Assembly (NCBI GenBank): GCA_025360285.1
Contig: JANYCM010000228.1
Location: 1 to 40,872 of the forward strand
DNA: 40,872 bases
Origin: Sphingomonadales bacterium
Lineage (GTDB): Bacteria > Pseudomonadota > Alphaproteobacteria > Sphingomonadales > Sphingomonadaceae
Reading direction: 5' to 3'
Both the position numbers and the translations under genes were made by a program. Below the pieces are notes generated by a model. It was not told the DNA's origin. It did no database searches and saw only the letters and a list, made by a program, of their open reading frames with translations. Shown here piece by piece: positions 40,186-40,872 of the stretch. Each line of letters opens with the position of its first letter. Position 1 is the stretch's first letter.

Positions 40186-40872
40186 CTATTCCGGCTTGCC
40201 GGCAGTCATCCTGGCCTTGATCAGGCCAACCAATTGCCGCCGCTGACGATCACCGTTGCGGTTGGGGGTCATTTTGGTCAACGCTGCCAGATAGGCCCGG
40301 TCCCACTCGCTTAATTGGCTGTCGCCGCCGGTGAACAGCCCCAGGATTGACGGTACACCCGGCGGATCGGGGGGCAGGCGGGTCGGCGCCAGCGTCACCA
40401 TGGCGACATGGTCGGCGACGGCGTCGAGTGATTTGCCGGTGGCCAGCATCACATCGACGATCGCTGTCGCGCTGGTCACACCGATGGTCAGATTGCTGTC
40501 GATCAGGCTGGAATTATAGCCGCTGGTCACCACCGCATCGGGGCCGATCGGCATCACCGAGTCCAGCGGCGGCCCGCCTGCCGTGCCCGCCGATGTCAGC
40601 GCCGCCGCCCCGCTGGCGCCGGCACCCGTCGCACCGCCATGGCCGTCACCAGCGGTCATGCCATACCACCAGCGCACCGGCAGCGCCGCTTCTGTCAGCC
40701 GCGCCTGTTCTGCCACGGGCAGTTTTTCCACCAGCCCCGGCCGCTTCTGCAAGATGAAGCTGGCGGTGCGGCGGCCGTCTTCGCTGAAGATGATGTTGAG
40801 GTTGGGGCGGCAGGCTTCGGGGGCGATCGCCATGCCGGCGCCCGCCGCCACCGCCCGCACCCGCGCCGTCAC
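40186..40872 (-). CDS. Hypothetical protein, C-terminal part (runs off right edge)
   Basis: The frame is open to the window edge, so the 228 residues shown are the C-terminal part of a longer protein. It includes CRPNLNIIFSEDG near the visible start, an aromatic WWYGM, an Ala/Gly-rich low-complexity stretch (about residues 75-100), and VTSATAIVDVMLATGKSLDAVADHVAMVTLA, a helical segment. I do not recognise a named family, though I recall similar hypothetical proteins in sphingomonads. The upstream part probably has a signal peptide, which cannot be checked. It converges on leuA with a 35-nt gap. Confidence 0.65.
   Translation of the reverse strand: MTARVRAVAAGAGMAIAPEACRPNLNIIFSEDGRRTASFILQKRPGLVEKLPVAEQARLTEAALPVRWWYGMTAGDGHGGATGAGASGAAALTSAGTAGGPPLDSVMPIGPDAVVTSGYNSSLIDSNLTIGVTSATAIVDVMLATGKSLDAVADHVAMVTLAPTRLPPDPPGVPSILGLFTGGDSQLSEWDRAYLAALTKMTPNRNGDRQRRQLVGLIKARMTAGKPE

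Noticed and set aside
1-40872. tRNA, rRNA, CRISPR, prophage or insertion sequence
   Set aside because: Gaps are short and I saw no tRNA-like cloverleaf, spaced repeat array, transposase or integrase; small RNAs cannot be excluded by eye.

Overview
The window looks like a chromosomal segment of a GC-rich alphaproteobacterium, most likely a sphingomonad. The pointers are a large TonB-dependent receptor next to uptake and hydrolysis genes, dense ATGA/GTGA-coupled operons, many GTG starts, and a catabolic island rich in alpha/beta hydrolases and CoA-ester enzymes. This placement is inferred from gene content and style, not from a marker gene. I found no rRNA, tRNA, CRISPR array, transposase, integrase or phage gene.

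Layout. (1) 1-4277, minus strand, housekeeping: an acyl-CoA thioesterase, glyoxalase I (gloA) and glyoxalase II (gloB) in an overlapping chain, then a small membrane protein, ribD and riboflavin synthase, then two unknown small genes, the last cut by the window edge. (2) 4379-12245, minus strand, an uptake-and-cleave locus: a secreted cupin, a TonB-dependent receptor, a tandem alpha/beta-hydrolase protein lacking both nucleophiles, a GPH-type symporter and a secreted tandem hydrolase. (3) 12464-15557, plus strand: an EthD-like protein, an MmgE/PrpD protein and an alpha/beta hydrolase, diverging from locus 2 across a near-perfect 21-bp palindrome. (4) 15628-17123, minus strand: an amidase and a tiny coupled upstream ORF. 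(5) 17242-22939, plus strand: acyl-CoA dehydrogenase, class III CoA-transferase, FAD-linked oxidoreductase, LysR regulator and a DUF1838-like protein. (6) 22945-24637, minus strand: two coupled alpha/beta hydrolases, divergent from (7) 24798-28367, plus strand: IclR regulator, aldehyde dehydrogenase, FAD monooxygenase. (8) 28520-35055, plus strand: enoyl-CoA hydratase, tannase/feruloyl esterase, amidohydrolase, acyl-CoA ligase, MFS transporter. Two non-coding palindromic elements lie in region 8. (9) 35027-40872: a DUF2721 protein, a solitary PstS with a phosphate-type porin, leuA behind a leucine leader peptide and attenuator, and a truncated unknown gene at the right edge.

How it fits together. 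Regions 2-8 (about 30 kb) read as one catabolic island for an unidentified ester- or amide-bearing organic compound. The compound would enter through the TonB receptor, be cleaved by the periplasmic hydrolase or tannase-family esterase, and be imported by one of the two MFS carriers. Inside the cell it would be hydroxylated or oxidised by the FAD enzymes and aldehyde dehydrogenase, loaded onto CoA by the ligase or CoA-transferase, and degraded by the dehydrogenase and hydratase. LysR and IclR regulators and two operator-like palindromes suggest substrate-induced control. The substrate cannot be read from the sequence. The clearest individual discovery is the leuL-attenuator-leuA arrangement near 38.5 kb, which the ORF track does not show.
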